Below, piece by piece: positions 37,087 to 46,036 of a stretch of DNA of 64,000 bases (position 1 is its first letter; each line of letters starts with the position of its first letter). The translations under genes were made by a program, and so were the position numbers. The notes beneath the pieces were generated by a model. The model worked only from the letters and a program-made list of their open reading frames with translations. It made no database searches and was not told the origin of the DNA. The DNA comes from DASQZK01 sp963764345. Lineage in GTDB: Bacteria > Bacteroidota > Bacteroidia > Bacteroidales > GCA-2748055. The DNA lies in NCBI GenBank assembly GCA_963764345.1, contig CAVXSF010000009.1, positions 719,293-783,292 of the forward strand, read 5' to 3'.

Positions 37087-37116
37087 TTTGAAAGGGTTTG
37101 TTGATTTGTTTAACGA

Positions 37117-37154
37117 AAAAAGCTGTTGCCAGTTTGAACTGGCAACAGCTTTTC
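37117..37154. terminator. Strong bidirectional terminator between the susC operon and the minus-strand pair
   Basis: AGCTGTTGCCAGTT (37121-37134) is followed by two bases and its exact complement (37137-37150), flanked by A-rich sequence on the left and TTTTC on the right. The 14-bp perfect stem with A and T flanks can serve both the plus-strand susC operon and the minus-strand beta-helix gene. Confidence 0.85.
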
Positions 37155-37298
37155 ATTTGTATGGAATCAAACCGGTAAACATCCGGGGAATAAGCTCATA
37201 GCACACCGGCATTGAGTTAATTCTTTGAAAGAATAGAAAAATCAACCTGTTTTTACCGGTGAAACCGGTTGAGACAGCCCCCTCTCTCCTTCCTATTG

Positions 37299-38588
37299 TT
37301 AATTCTTGCGACGTCCGGAATTATACTCATAGCATCCGACATCCGGTTTTTTTCCTTTTGGCCTTTTCACACCGTCGAGATCGAAAGGCGAAAAGGTGCC
37401 GCCTCCTGAATTTATGGCCGGGCTTCCTGGCTTCAGGTGAAAGTCACCGGCAGCTTCATCTCTAAATAATGGATTTACTGCACACTGGTTCCCGTTCACG
37501 CCCTGCACATGAATTGAAATGCCGGAAGAACTCACGGAAATACTATCGGGATGGCTGATATCGAAGGTGATGTTATTATTGAACGAAATATCAGATGAAG
37601 GATTTCTCCGTAAGGATGCAACAAAAATAGCCCGGTTATGCTCGAAAATACCGGGTCCTGATTTCGTTACACAAAGGTTATTCGAGGATAAAATATGGGT
37701 AGAAGCTGAGATATTTAATTCGCCCCTCCAGCTTGAATCATCCTTACGGGTATTGTTGCAATACACCGTATTGTTGCGAACCGTTACATTGGGACTCAGA
37801 AAAATCTGGATCCCCCTTCCACCGTTAAGATAGCAGAGATTGTTTTCAACCAGGGTCCGGGCATGATAACTGTTCTTTTTGGCATCCCCACTATGATATT
37901 GCTGGGTGTCCAGCAAATCGTCAATGATGATTCCATTCCCGTCGGTCTGTGCTGTAGCCGGACCATTATCGTTCAGGCAGCAAATGTTATTCCTGACGAT
38001 ATTATGAAAACCGGGAAGGGTATCTGCCATATAAGCACCATAAACAGAAATGCCACTCCCGCAACTTGGCATTAACCATGAATTTTTCTTACAAGTGTTG
38101 CCTTCAATGGTTATATAATCATTATCGATCGTTTGAACACCTCCCTGTCCGCAATCGTGACAATAATTATTCAGGATTTTTATATGATGGTATATCGCTC
38201 CCCGTTCAGTGGAAACACCGCAGCCATACGTCGAAGGGGCTGTGCAATCAAAGCCGTCAATAACAATGTAGCAGGAGGCTACCTTAAACGTGCTGGCTGT
38301 ATTACTGCTTAATTTGGCACCCCATTTATGGATGGACCGGTATGTAATCCAGCCCCCGGAGTTGCCCGATCGTGTAATCAGGACATTGGTGTCGGTATAA
38401 TTACCGTCAGCAACCAGAATAACATCACCGGGTAACGATATATCCTGGGCTTTTTGAATGGTCCGGAATGCTTCAGACAGTGTTAATCCGTTGTTGGCAT
38501 CAGATCCGTCAAGGCTGACAAAGTATTTTGTTGCATAAATACTGGGCAGGCAAAAAAACAGGATCGATAGTACTAACAGTTTTTTCAT
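37299..38588 (-). CDS. Secreted right-handed beta-helix protein (no sorting domain)
   Basis: I start at the ATG 38588 (MKKLLVLSILFFCLPSIYAT), a signal peptide; ATGs at 38591 and 38609 are also in frame. The 429-residue protein has the parallel beta-helix pattern of repeated ITIEGN, IVRNNICCLNDNG, LVENNLCYLNGG and VTVRNNTVYCNN rungs. It opens with KYFVSLDGSDANNGLTLSEAFRTIQKA, the DUF1565-type start, and ends in a choice-of-anchor region with LKPGSPAINSG and DVGCYEY. This fold holds polysaccharide lyases, epimerases and some hydrolases. No diagnostic catalytic residues let me choose. It is 26 bases after the GH29 gene, in one minus-strand unit. The related protein at 60516 adds a T9SS tail. Confidence 0.75.
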   Translation of the reverse strand: MKKLLVLSILFFCLPSIYATKYFVSLDGSDANNGLTLSEAFRTIQKAQDISLPGDVILVADGNYTDTNVLITRSGNSGGWITYRSIHKWGAKLSSNTASTFKVASCYIVIDGFDCTAPSTYGCGVSTERGAIYHHIKILNNYCHDCGQGGVQTIDNDYITIEGNTCKKNSWLMPSCGSGISVYGAYMADTLPGFHNIVRNNICCLNDNGPATAQTDGNGIIIDDLLDTQQYHSGDAKKNSYHARTLVENNLCYLNGGRGIQIFLSPNVTVRNNTVYCNNTRKDDSSWRGELNISASTHILSSNNLCVTKSGPGIFEHNRAIFVASLRRNPSSDISFNNNITFDISHPDSISVSSSGISIHVQGVNGNQCAVNPLFRDEAAGDFHLKPGSPAINSGGGTFSPFDLDGVKRPKGKKPDVGCYEYNSGRRKN

Positions 38589-38614
38589 CATGACAATGTT
38601 CAATTTCATCAAAG

Positions 38615-40015
38615 TTATTTTCCTGCTATTCCACTTATCTTAAAAACATATGCCAGCTCATAATTATCCGGCGACAGTTGTGGAAGAACGATGATCATAT
38701 TCCCGTTTTGTCTCTTAACGGATACCGGCTTGTCTATCCCAAGCAGGGTGACATCAGCGTTTTTCAAATTGCCCAGGCCTTTCAACACAATATTCTCCTC
38801 CGGCCATTCTGTACAAAGCACATAAAGATCATTATTCTTCCTGGTAAAAAAGACCGTCTTGTTGGTTTCCGGATTGATGGAGAGATCAGCTTTACGGGTA
38901 ATAAATCGACGGGTACCGTAAATCGCTTCCCCGTTTACACCAAGCCATTTTCCCATATCAAGAAGACGTTGCTGCATGATGACCGGAATGATTCCGTCAG
39001 CGGTCGGACCAATATCAAGAAGCAGGTTCCCTCCTGCCGACACGGTTGAAATAAGGATATTGATAAGCTGCTTTGAGCTGGAATAACTGTCAAGGTTTTC
39101 GGCTCTGTTATATCCAAAGGAAGTGCCTATACCCCGGCATTCTTCCCATGGATGTGCCATTGAACCTCCATCAGCTTCCTTATCATCGACCAGTCCGTAC
39201 TCTGTCGTATAGAAGCCTCCATGCTTACCCCTCGTTTCACTCCCCCACCGGTCATTGACCACCACATTTTCCTTTACGGGAGATTCGTTGTAGAGCCATG
39301 CCAGAAATTGTGCACTTTTCCACTGCTGACTTGTTTTTTCCCATTCACCATCTGTCCAGAGAATATCCGGTTTATAACTGGTAACCAGATCCTTCATCTG
39401 CGGTAACATGTGCTCATCAACATAATTGGTAAATTCGTTCTTGTAAAGCGGATTGTACCATTCATAAAGTGAATAGTAAAATCCCATATGCAGCCCCTCT
39501 TTTTTCACGGCAGCAGACAAGTCCCCGCAGAGATCGCGATGTGGTCCCACATCAACACTGTTCCAGTTCCAACTCTGGGCACTGGGCCATAAAGTAAATC
39601 CTTCATGGTGTTTCGAGGTCAGCACCACATATTTCGCACCCGAATTTTTAAACAGTTCCGCCCATTGCTCAGGATTAAATAACTTAGCCTTAAATTCCGG
39701 TGCAAAATCCTGATATTGGAAGTCAGGCCCGTAGTTCTTCAGGTGAAACTGTTGAAAATATTTCTGAACCGGGCTTTTCTCAATAAGCCTGTTCCAGTAC
39801 CATTCTGCATACTTATAATAAACCGAGATACTGTCGCCCGTGGGGGCCCATGAGGGGACCGAATATACCCCCCAATGTATGAAGATACCGAATTTGTCAT
39901 TTTGCCACCATTGCGGAACCGGTCGTTCATCAATGGATGCCCACGTAGGTTGATAATTCTGACTGAAAGCACTGCAGGAAACCAACAGAAGTGCTACTAT
40001 TATATACTTTTTCAT
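38615..40015 (-). CDS. GH29 alpha-L-fucosidase, secreted
   Basis: The 466-residue protein has a signal peptide (SCSAFSQ; the cysteine at 14 could alternatively be lipidated). It shows canonical GH29 sequence: KFGIFIHWGVYSVPSWAP (41-58), YVVLTSKHHEGFTLWPS (129-145), the nucleophile D222 in PDILWTDGEW, then GNLLLDIGPTADG. The enzyme releases terminal alpha-L-fucose with retention in the periplasm or outside the cell. It is the first gene of a minus-strand pair with the beta-helix gene and is divergent from the frameshifted GH5-like gene, with 382 bases between. It is much closer to standard GH29 than the gene at 18066. Confidence 0.9.
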   Translation of the reverse strand: MKKYIIVALLLVSCSAFSQNYQPTWASIDERPVPQWWQNDKFGIFIHWGVYSVPSWAPTGDSISVYYKYAEWYWNRLIEKSPVQKYFQQFHLKNYGPDFQYQDFAPEFKAKLFNPEQWAELFKNSGAKYVVLTSKHHEGFTLWPSAQSWNWNSVDVGPHRDLCGDLSAAVKKEGLHMGFYYSLYEWYNPLYKNEFTNYVDEHMLPQMKDLVTSYKPDILWTDGEWEKTSQQWKSAQFLAWLYNESPVKENVVVNDRWGSETRGKHGGFYTTEYGLVDDKEADGGSMAHPWEECRGIGTSFGYNRAENLDSYSSSKQLINILISTVSAGGNLLLDIGPTADGIIPVIMQQRLLDMGKWLGVNGEAIYGTRRFITRKADLSINPETNKTVFFTRKNNDLYVLCTEWPEENIVLKGLGNLKNADVTLLGIDKPVSVKRQNGNMIIVLPQLSPDNYELAYVFKISGIAGK

Positions 40016-40171
40016 AAAGATAAATTTGTGATATTAATGAACTTCTAATGCCATTTTAATTAATTAAACCCCTGTATTATTGCCTTTTTATGATCAGCTA
40101 TACAAGTATAATTCTTTTCTCAGCCCTGAGCAATATTCTTCCTTATACAGAATGTATTTTGGACAATCGTT

Positions 40172-40226
40172 ACCCCCATTATGAGAAAATAATCCACTGA
40201 CTGCTTCGGACAAATTTCCTACTTTG
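40172..40226 (+). promoter_or_regulatory. Shared promoter/operator element, copy B (upstream of frameshifted GH5-like gene)
   Basis: ACCCCC (40172), TTATGAGAAAATAATCCAC (40179-40197) and the -7-like box TACTTTG (40220-40226), with 37 bases from GAG to box. The box is one base short of TAnnTTTG. The leader is about 170 bases. The rest of the 382-base divergent gap holds no gene. Confidence 0.7.
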
Positions 40227-40397
40227 CTTAAAGGTCCGAACGAAATCTGATGTTGTCCTGCATTGCATAATTTGTTCAGGGACTTCATGTATAGTCAAGA
40301 GATTCTTTCAATGAATACGTTTATTATTTAAAACGAGAATATGAGATATATTATTCTTTACTGTATGCCGTTAGTTAACCAGGTTTAACAATGTAAC

Positions 40398-42399
40398 ATG
40401 AAATCTCACAAAATGAACATAAGACGCTTTTCATTTTTCATCATTGCTCTATTTATAAGCTATTCGACGTTTTGTCAGCCAAGCTGGGGTACCCAGGAAA
40501 GATATATCACGAAAAATAAAAAACCGGTTTATTTAAGCGGAGTGAATTATATCATTTCCGACCGATTGGTTAATCAATCTGCCGAACCTGTCAAAAGAAG
40601 ATATGGACCGTGACATGTCAGCGCTGGCAAACGCAGGAGTTAATCACATCAGGTTTTTCCCTTTGTGGTCGATCGTTCAGCCTGAAATCGGCAGGCTGGA
40701 TGAAAACGTTTTAAAAAAGCTGGATCTGCTCACTGAAAGTGCCGGAAAATATAACATTTCGATGCAACTTGCGCCGTTAACCGGGTGGATGTCCGGTGCC
40801 GTGTTCCTGCCCGGGTGGGCAAATGGAGATATTTTCAGGGATCCGCAGATCATTGAAGGAGAGATATTTTTGTGCAAGACCATCGCCAGACGCTATGCGG
40901 GCAATCCGACCATTTTAGGTTATGACTTCGGAAATGAACTAAATGTGCTTGCTTCAAAGATGGAGAAAATTACAGGCAGAGCATATACCCGGGATGAGAT
41001 CACAGCCTGGATGAAGAAGATTTATTCTGCTTTGAAGCAAGCCGATAGCGATAAACTGGTCACCAATGGCATTGGAACGGGATATGACAATCTTTTTGAT
41101 ATCAGAATTATAAGCCCGAATGTTGACTATATGGCCCCCCACTCATACGCGTATTTTATGGGGACAAGCAAACTGGATCCATGGTATGGTCAGAGGACGA
41201 CCTACAGCACCAACTTTATTGTTTCCTGGTGCGAGATGATGGGAAAACCATCGCTTGTGCAGGAAATCGGTTGCTCTGATTCCTGGTTGCCCGATTCCAA
41301 AATCGGCGATTATCTCCGCCTCAATTATATGAGTGCCTGGGCTGACGGAGCCGCAGGATTTTTATGGTGGAGTTCGCATAATATTGATACGACCACTCAC
41401 CTCAAAGCCAGTGATATAATCCTGTCCATGTCGGGGCCTTCTTTTCAAAACGGAAGGTTTAGCTCCCTGGAATATAAAATGGGCCTTCTGAATACGGATA
41501 ATACTCCGAAATCCTGCACAAGTTCATTCACGGAGAGCGTTAAAACTGTCAGCGATCTGGGCTTATCATGGATTGATGAAGTACCCGTTTGCTATATCAT
41601 CGTTCCGGATAATCAAAGTTTTGATGCACTGCTCCATAAATATATTACGGCATACGCATTCGCTAAGCAAGCCCATTTTGATGTTAAAATTTGCTACCAG
41701 GGATTACCCATACCCCATGATGCCTCGGCTGTTATTATTCCGGGGTTAAAACTGAATACGGAAGCCATCGCATCGATTATGAAATATCTTAGTGAAGGCG
41801 GTGTAGTATATCAGTCGTATGAAAACGATTTTGGAAATTTTATTACCACTGGGAAGGATACTCTTATTCACAATCCTTCCCTGCTTGTTACAAACCGTGT
41901 GGGCAATATGGAGTATTACCAGAAGTTAAACGCCTCTGCATCCGTAAGATTCAGGAAGGCCACCTGTACATACCCCGCCAAATCTCACATTATCTTTCAG
42001 CCTGATTTAACAGGAAAGAAAAAGTCCGGAGATGGTGTTTTCTTTTCACAGCCGGTTGGTAAGGGGACGTATTATTACTTTTCGGGAGATATTGAGACCT
42101 CATTTTCAGAAATCTATAACCCATGGGAGAATACTAACTTTGAGCTTTTGTACACTTCCATTAAACCCGAAAGGGATTTCGAAATTGACAACAAGTACGT
42201 GGAGTTTTATAATAAGACCAACGGTAAAAACCGGATGGTGCTCCTTCTGAATCACTCGGCAAAGTACCAGAATGTCACGATCCGTTCCAAAGATTCCCAT
42301 GCCCTGATCAATTTTGAAACCAAAAAGGACCTCGGCTCAGGAAAAAAGGTAACTTTACTGATGAGACCGGCCGAAGTGCTGGTAATACATGTTTTGTAG
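40398..42399 (+). pseudogene. GH5-like glycosidase gene split by a one-base frameshift
   Basis: The first frame (40398-40613) gives a signal peptide (FIIALFISYSTFCQ) and KPVYLSGVNYIIS, then turns to nonsense. The second frame (open before 40603, to 42399) carries the rest. Skipping one base near 40560 joins them as NYIIS-TDWLINLPNLSKEDMD. That matches the intact paralogue at 48853 residue for residue in length (NYVPPLHWMMM to GV). The catalytic sites are intact: YDFGNELNVL (acid/base) and SLVQEIGCS (nucleophile). The C-terminal half has the same class-I-amidotransferase-like domain and beta-sandwich as the paralogue. The gene is either recently inactivated or carries a sequencing error. It heads a unit with the nucleoside-hydrolase-like, GH10 and further genes. 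Confidence 0.8.
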
Positions 42400-42577
42400 A
42401 CCTGTTTGAACACCTGAAGTGAGCAATTCATGAATCAAATGACTGAAAAACGCCAAAACGGAATGTCTTGAAATATGTATTGTGAAGGTCGCTTTAACTT
42501 TATGACATTTTGGATCCTAATCAAACAGATAATATTTTAAACCATAGCTTAGTCCTAACTAATGTAAAATTTTGGAA

Positions 42578-43507
42578 ATGATGAGAATAACGTTGTTTAT
42601 ATTGTTGATCGCCTTCTTCAGTGATCACTCTTATGCCCAAAAACAAAAAGTATGGATTGATGCCGATACCGGAAATGAAACCGATGATGTTTTTGCCATC
42701 ATCCGTCTTCTGGCAGAACCTTCCATTGAGCTTACCGGAGTAAGTTCAGCTCATTTCAATAATCCCGATCTGCTGGTTTTCAAAATGTGGAACCAGTACC
42801 CGACCAGGAATATCAACACTGTTCAGATCAGCCAGGAGCTGAATGAAGAAATTCTCGGTGTCATGCATCAAATGTCTGTTCCGCATCCTATTGGGGCCGA
42901 CCGCCAGATTGGAAGGGCATGGGGAGGTTCGGAACCCCGTGATTCCCCTGCTGCGGAGCAACTCATCAAAACAGTTAAGAGCCTCAGGCAAAATGAAAAA
43001 CTGGATGTGATCTGCACAGGAGCTTTGACAAATTTAGCCTCTGCCATTCAAATTGATACGTCTATCATCCCCCGCATAAGATGTTACATTTTGGGCGCAA
43101 GGTACAATATAAAAAAAAGAGCCTGGGATAAGAATGAGTTCAATATCCGTAATGATCTGAATGCCTTTGACTACATCCTTGATACGCCGAAACTGAATAT
43201 AACCGTCATGCCTGTGAATACGGCTTTGCCCTTTCAGATGCAGAGAGATTCTCTTTATGCAGGAATAAACCAGGATTCACCTCCTCAGAATCTTCTGAAA
43301 AAACGATGGGAAGAGACAAATCCCGACGACACAATCCGTGTGTTATGGGATCTGGCATTGGTTGAAGCTTATCTGCAACCCGACCTGGTCAACACAGTTG
43401 ACGTTCAGGCTCCTCCCGAAAATATGGACCGGTTGATCAGAATCTATTCAAAAATAGATTCGGGCGAACTGTTACATGATTTCTGGCAGGTTATTAAAGC
43501 GCTTTGA
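42578..43507 (+). CDS. Secreted nucleoside-hydrolase-family protein
   Basis: The frame opens at TTG 42572, but the ATG at 42578 gives MMRITLFILLIAFFSDHSYAQ, a proper signal peptide. The 309-residue protein has the N-terminal acidic cluster of the inosine/uridine-preferring nucleoside hydrolase family, VWIDADTGNETDDVFAI (usual DTDPGxDDA), which binds calcium and ribose. It also has CTGALTNLASAI and a later VMPVNTA. The family cleaves N-ribosidic bonds. A periplasmic member in a polysaccharide locus is odd, so it may act on another pentosyl linkage (inference only). It lies 52 bases before the GH10 gene. Confidence 0.78.
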   Translation: MMRITLFILLIAFFSDHSYAQKQKVWIDADTGNETDDVFAIIRLLAEPSIELTGVSSAHFNNPDLLVFKMWNQYPTRNINTVQISQELNEEILGVMHQMSVPHPIGADRQIGRAWGGSEPRDSPAAEQLIKTVKSLRQNEKLDVICTGALTNLASAIQIDTSIIPRIRCYILGARYNIKKRAWDKNEFNIRNDLNAFDYILDTPKLNITVMPVNTALPFQMQRDSLYAGINQDSPPQNLLKKRWEETNPDDTIRVLWDLALVEAYLQPDLVNTVDVQAPPENMDRLIRIYSKIDSGELLHDFWQVIKAL

Positions 43508-43559
43508 AACTGTTAAATTCATCGAATCCGTTTTATGACGTAACCAAACACCTACTTCA

Positions 43560-44921
43560 ATGAAAAGGACCATTTATCTTGGAAGTATCTTCATGATTTT
43601 TTCTTACGGTCTGCTGAATGCCCAGGCTGTGGATAAATCAGAAATTGAAAAGGAATACCTTACCAAAGCCAGGGAGAACATTGAAAAATACAGAAAGAGT
43701 GATGCTTCTATCGTTCTTCTGGATAATAGCGGTAAACCGCTTAAAAATATTCAGGTTGAATTGAACCAGGTCTCCCAGGATTTCCTGTTTGGAAATCTGG
43801 CCTTCGATCTTGTCAGGTCCGGGAAAGAAGGACTTTACAAGGAAGAGGAATTTAAAGCAAGATTTAAAGCACTCTTTAACTATGCCATATTACCCTTTTA
43901 CTGGCCCTCCTATGAAAGTACGCCGGGCAAGCCGCATTGGGAGATTGCCCAGGATGTCGCTGACTGGTGCCGGGAAAACGGCATAACCTGTAAAGGACAC
44001 CCACTGGCCTGGACCGGACCGTCAGGCACACCGCGCTGGCTTCTGAAACTGCCTCCGGAAACGGCAACCGACATGTTAAAGGCAAGGATCACAGAGAACG
44101 TGACCGGCTTCAAGGGCGAGATCAATATATGGGATGTGGTGAACGAAGCGGTAAATACAGTCACATGGGACCAGGCATTACAGGATAAAACCAATTCGGA
44201 TGCTTTTCGCTACAATGTAACAGATTATTCGTTGGATGAGACCGCATCATGGGTCGAAAAATGTTTCAAATGGGCCAATGAGGCTAATCCCGACGGGACA
44301 TACATCTTAAATGAATTTTCTATTTTTTCCAGGCCGGAGATTCGCGAACGGTTTTTCGAACTGATCAAAGAATTGCAAAAGAGGAATACGCCTGTAAAAG
44401 GCATCGGGATCCAGGCACATGAACCGCGTGAGATGTGGTTCTCACCTGAAGAAATTGACAAGACTCTTGACATGTATTCGAAATTAAATCTTCCGATCCA
44501 TATCACAGAATATATACCACAATCATCGGGTAAAGACATCACCGGCTGGCGGGACGGGAAATGGACCGAAGAGACTCAGGCGGAATCGGCAGTTCAGTTT
44601 TATACGCTGGCATTCGGGCATCCGTCGGTGGTATCTATCAACTGGTGGGGTTTAAGTGACAGGGACATCTGGCTGAAAGGTGGCGGATTGCTCGATGAGG
44701 AGTATAATCCCAAACCCGTATACATCGCACTGCAGAAACTCATCAGGGAGGACTGGATGACGAAACATGTTCAGCTTAAAACGGATACACAGGGCCGGAT
44801 AAATTTCAGAGGATTTCAAGGCAATTATAATGTGCTGGTGACCCTTCCCGATGGCAGCCGGAAAACCCTGGCCATTCATGTTCGCTCCGATGAAGCGAAC
44901 ATCTGGGATTTCACTTTATAG
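43560..44921 (+). CDS. GH10 endo-xylanase-type enzyme, secreted
   Basis: The 453-residue protein has a signal peptide (SYGLLNAQ). A short N-terminal beta region (about 45-85) is followed by a GH10 barrel: ACID/base E196 in INIWDVVNEAVN, nucleophile E317 in PIHITEYIPQ, CKGHPLAW (144-151) and a closing WWGLSDRD. A small C-terminal beta domain follows (about 400-453: GRINFRGFQGNYNVLV). GH10 enzymes cut beta-1,4-xylan with retention. The barrel is on the short side and the first subsite motif is GNLAF rather than a standard xylanase sequence, so the exact glycan may differ. The gene sits mid-operon between the nucleoside-hydrolase-like and propeller genes. Confidence 0.88.
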   Translation: MKRTIYLGSIFMIFSYGLLNAQAVDKSEIEKEYLTKARENIEKYRKSDASIVLLDNSGKPLKNIQVELNQVSQDFLFGNLAFDLVRSGKEGLYKEEEFKARFKALFNYAILPFYWPSYESTPGKPHWEIAQDVADWCRENGITCKGHPLAWTGPSGTPRWLLKLPPETATDMLKARITENVTGFKGEINIWDVVNEAVNTVTWDQALQDKTNSDAFRYNVTDYSLDETASWVEKCFKWANEANPDGTYILNEFSIFSRPEIRERFFELIKELQKRNTPVKGIGIQAHEPREMWFSPEEIDKTLDMYSKLNLPIHITEYIPQSSGKDITGWRDGKWTEETQAESAVQFYTLAFGHPSVVSINWWGLSDRDIWLKGGGLLDEEYNPKPVYIALQKLIREDWMTKHVQLKTDTQGRINFRGFQGNYNVLVTLPDGSRKTLAIHVRSDEANIWDFTL

Positions 44922-45006
44922 GATGAAAGCACGAATTGTTGAGACGGCCAATTTGGACGTCTCCTTTTAAGCCTCTAATCCATATCCCAAAATTTACCTT
45001 GTAATA

Positions 45007-46023
45007 ATGAAAAAAAACATTGTTCTTATCGTCTGTGTTTTAATAAATCTCACATCAGTGAAGGCACAAGTGGTTGATACGATCATTAAAGAATTGCCTT
45101 CTTATATTTCCGTTCTTACCACATGGGGTAACCGGCCCGAATGGGGTATAAATTCACATGATTTGTATTTCCTGGAAAAACCGGTCGGTGACGTTTTCAA
45201 AATAAATATTGTCACCAAACAAATTACGCCTGTTACCGCCAATTTTTATATGGGCAGTATATTCCGCTTTTTCTGCCTGGCCAACGGCGACTTTCTTATC
45301 TGCGGGAACAGGGAATTCAATTCGGATGATCCTTTTAAGCAAAGACACAGACTTGAGATGTGGGTACTCGATAAAGATCTCAACAAACCGCCCGTCTCAC
45401 TGAATGAATTCTGCGATGAAGGTTCTGCCGTTTCACGGAAGAATATGACCGTTGCCTGGACTGAACCCGGACAGCGCCGGATCTTTATCGGGGATATCAC
45501 ATACAAAGAAGGAGTCCCGGTGATTGAAAACAAAAAGCTCATCATTTCCTACGAAGATTCCGCCCAAAATATAAGACTTGAAACACAGAACTTCCGGCCG
45601 CCCAATGATGAAGAACTGATCTACACGCATTATCACGGTACGAATGAAGAACCCTTTTACTGTTCCGAGACCTATGGCTACAATCTGAAAACGGGAAAAT
45701 ACACCGACTATACAAAAGACGGGCACTATAATGAGGCGGAAGGCATCTTCCCCGACGGTAAACATATTCTTATTGAAAGTGACAGACATTTCGACGTCAG
45801 ACAATGGAAAATTGATCTTTACAAACTTACGCTCGACGGCAGCGGCCATGCTGAAAGACTCACATGGTTCTCATCGAAATATCCGGGTTCTATTGCTGAC
45901 AACCCTGTGGTGAGCGATGATGGCAAATATTTTGCGTTTCAGTTCGGCATCCCGAAAATGGGAAGCGGTGCCGGCCGTGGCATTTTGTTGTTTGATCTGG
46001 AAAAATATAAGAAAACAAAATAA
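45007..46023 (+). CDS. Secreted TolB/PD40-like beta-propeller protein
   Basis: The 338-residue protein has a signal peptide (LINLTSVKAQ) and repeated propeller blades with PD40-type endings: NRPEWGINSHDLYFLE, EAEGIFPDGKHILIESDRH and NPVVSDDGKYFAFQFG. This resembles the propellers of TolB and of oligogalacturonate-lyase-like proteins. No catalytic residues are evident. It lies 13 bases before the next gene in the same unit. A binding or lyase role on the locus glycan is possible but unproven. Confidence 0.65.
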   Translation: MKKNIVLIVCVLINLTSVKAQVVDTIIKELPSYISVLTTWGNRPEWGINSHDLYFLEKPVGDVFKINIVTKQITPVTANFYMGSIFRFFCLANGDFLICGNREFNSDDPFKQRHRLEMWVLDKDLNKPPVSLNEFCDEGSAVSRKNMTVAWTEPGQRRIFIGDITYKEGVPVIENKKLIISYEDSAQNIRLETQNFRPPNDEELIYTHYHGTNEEPFYCSETYGYNLKTGKYTDYTKDGHYNEAEGIFPDGKHILIESDRHFDVRQWKIDLYKLTLDGSGHAERLTWFSSKYPGSIADNPVVSDDGKYFAFQFGIPKMGSGAGRGILLFDLEKYKKTK

Positions 46024-46036
46024 TAATTTAGTTCAC

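Noticed and set aside
40105..40122. Minus-strand TGAGAAAAGAATTATACT, a possible sixth copy of the shared element for the GH29/beta-helix pair
   Set aside because: It has an extra base inside the core, lacks the ACCC, and has no TAnnTTTA/G box at 36-37 bases. I do not count it.
42400..42577. TAACTTTA before the nucleoside-hydrolase-like gene as another regulon promoter
   Set aside because: The sequence 36-37 bases upstream does not contain the GAGAAAAT core, and the gene can be read from the upstream unit.
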